A DNA stretch of 5,931 nucleotides from the NCBI GenBank assembly GCA_035604635.1, contig DATNIC010000020.1, positions 1 to 5,931 on the forward strand, written 5' to 3'. Source of the stretch: DATNIC01 sp035604635. GTDB lineage: Bacteria; Vulcanimicrobiota; Vulcanimicrobiia; Vulcanimicrobiales; Vulcanimicrobiaceae. A model generated the notes under the pieces. It ran no database searches and had not been told where the DNA came from. It was given only the letters and a program-made list of their open reading frames with translations. Shown here one piece after another: positions 5,794-5,931 of this stretch (the stretch's first letter is position 1; each line of letters starts with the position of its first letter). The translations under genes were made by a program, and so were the position numbers.

Positions 5794-5931
5794 TCAGCGT
5801 AGGGCATGCAGCAATGCGGCGGTCGCGATCGTTAAAATCAAAACGACCAGGGGCGCGATGACGCCGGCGCTGCGGGGCGCCTCGCAGACTCTCCGGACTT
5901 CGAGCCGGCGATCGGCCGATACGGCCGGCGG
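5794..5931 (-). CDS. C-terminal tail of an unidentified membrane protein (partial, runs off right edge)
   Basis: One minus-strand frame stays open from the right edge to a TGA at 5794-5796, giving 45 residues. The end is a clear hydrophobic helix, GVIAPLVVLILTIATAALLH, then ALR and stop, preceded by a charged segment (DRRLEVRRV). This fits a C-terminal membrane anchor or the last helix of a multi-pass protein. It could be a transporter permease, but nothing specific supports that. It converges on SBP3 with a 13-bp gap and no terminator between. The competing frames are less convincing: one stops inside the segment and the other is Arg-rich with no hydrophobic pattern. No family is recognised. 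Confidence 0.45.
   Translation of the reverse strand, partial: PPAVSADRRLEVRRVCEAPRSAGVIAPLVVLILTIATAALLHALR

Noticed and set aside
5904..5929. Palindrome ATCGGCCGAT flanked by GCCGGC repeats, considered as an operator
   Set aside because: It lies in probable coding sequence rich in CGG/CCG/GAT codons, where such palindromes arise by chance, and it is not repeated near a promoter.
1..5931. Search for phage, defence, CRISPR, insertion-sequence or RNA-gene content
   Set aside because: No repeats, transposase or integrase motifs, tRNA/rRNA-like segments or spacer arrays were seen; all space is taken by metabolic and transport genes.

Overview
The window comes from a high-GC bacterium with tightly packed genes. 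It reads as a piece of a small-molecule uptake and catabolism locus. Three proteins look like exported solute-binding proteins with cleavable signal peptides and no lipobox, which fits a diderm with a periplasm. I cannot name the phylum. An uncultured soil lineage (for instance of the Eremiobacterota type) is only a guess from style.

Layout, left to right. (1) Positions 1-592, minus strand: the N-terminal half of a MetE-like protein (cobalamin-independent methionine synthase II / COG0620 type), cut by the window edge. (2) 592-1530, minus: an NMT1/SsuA-like solute-binding protein (SBP1), whose stop overlaps the MetE-like start as TGATG. (3) 1531-1617: an 87-bp divergent intergenic region. (4) 1618-2700, plus: a COG2159 metal-dependent amidohydrolase resembling the 4-oxalomesaconate hydratase (LigJ) branch. 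(5) 2693-3643, plus: SBP2, overlapping the amidohydrolase by 8 bp and starting at GTG. (6) 3640-4776, minus: an FMN-dependent luciferase-like monooxygenase, whose stop codon shares a CTAG palindrome with the SBP2 stop. (7) 4777-4796: a 20-bp divergent gap. (8) 4797-5780, plus: SBP3, about 46% identical to SBP2 by hand alignment. (9) 5794-5931, minus: the C-terminal tail, with one predicted membrane helix, of an unidentified protein.

The genes fall into three enzyme + binding-protein pairs: MetE-like/SBP1, amidohydrolase/SBP2 and monooxygenase/SBP3. No ABC permease or ATPase is recognisable here. The inferred theme is capture of one or several related organic compounds (carboxylated, aromatic-derived or organosulfur), followed by flavin-dependent oxygenation, hydration or decarboxylation by the amidohydrolase, and perhaps methyl or thiol-group transfer by the MetE-like protein. 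The substrate cannot be read from the sequence. There are no RNA genes, CRISPR arrays, insertion sequences or convincing terminators, and every stretch over 100 bp is coding.
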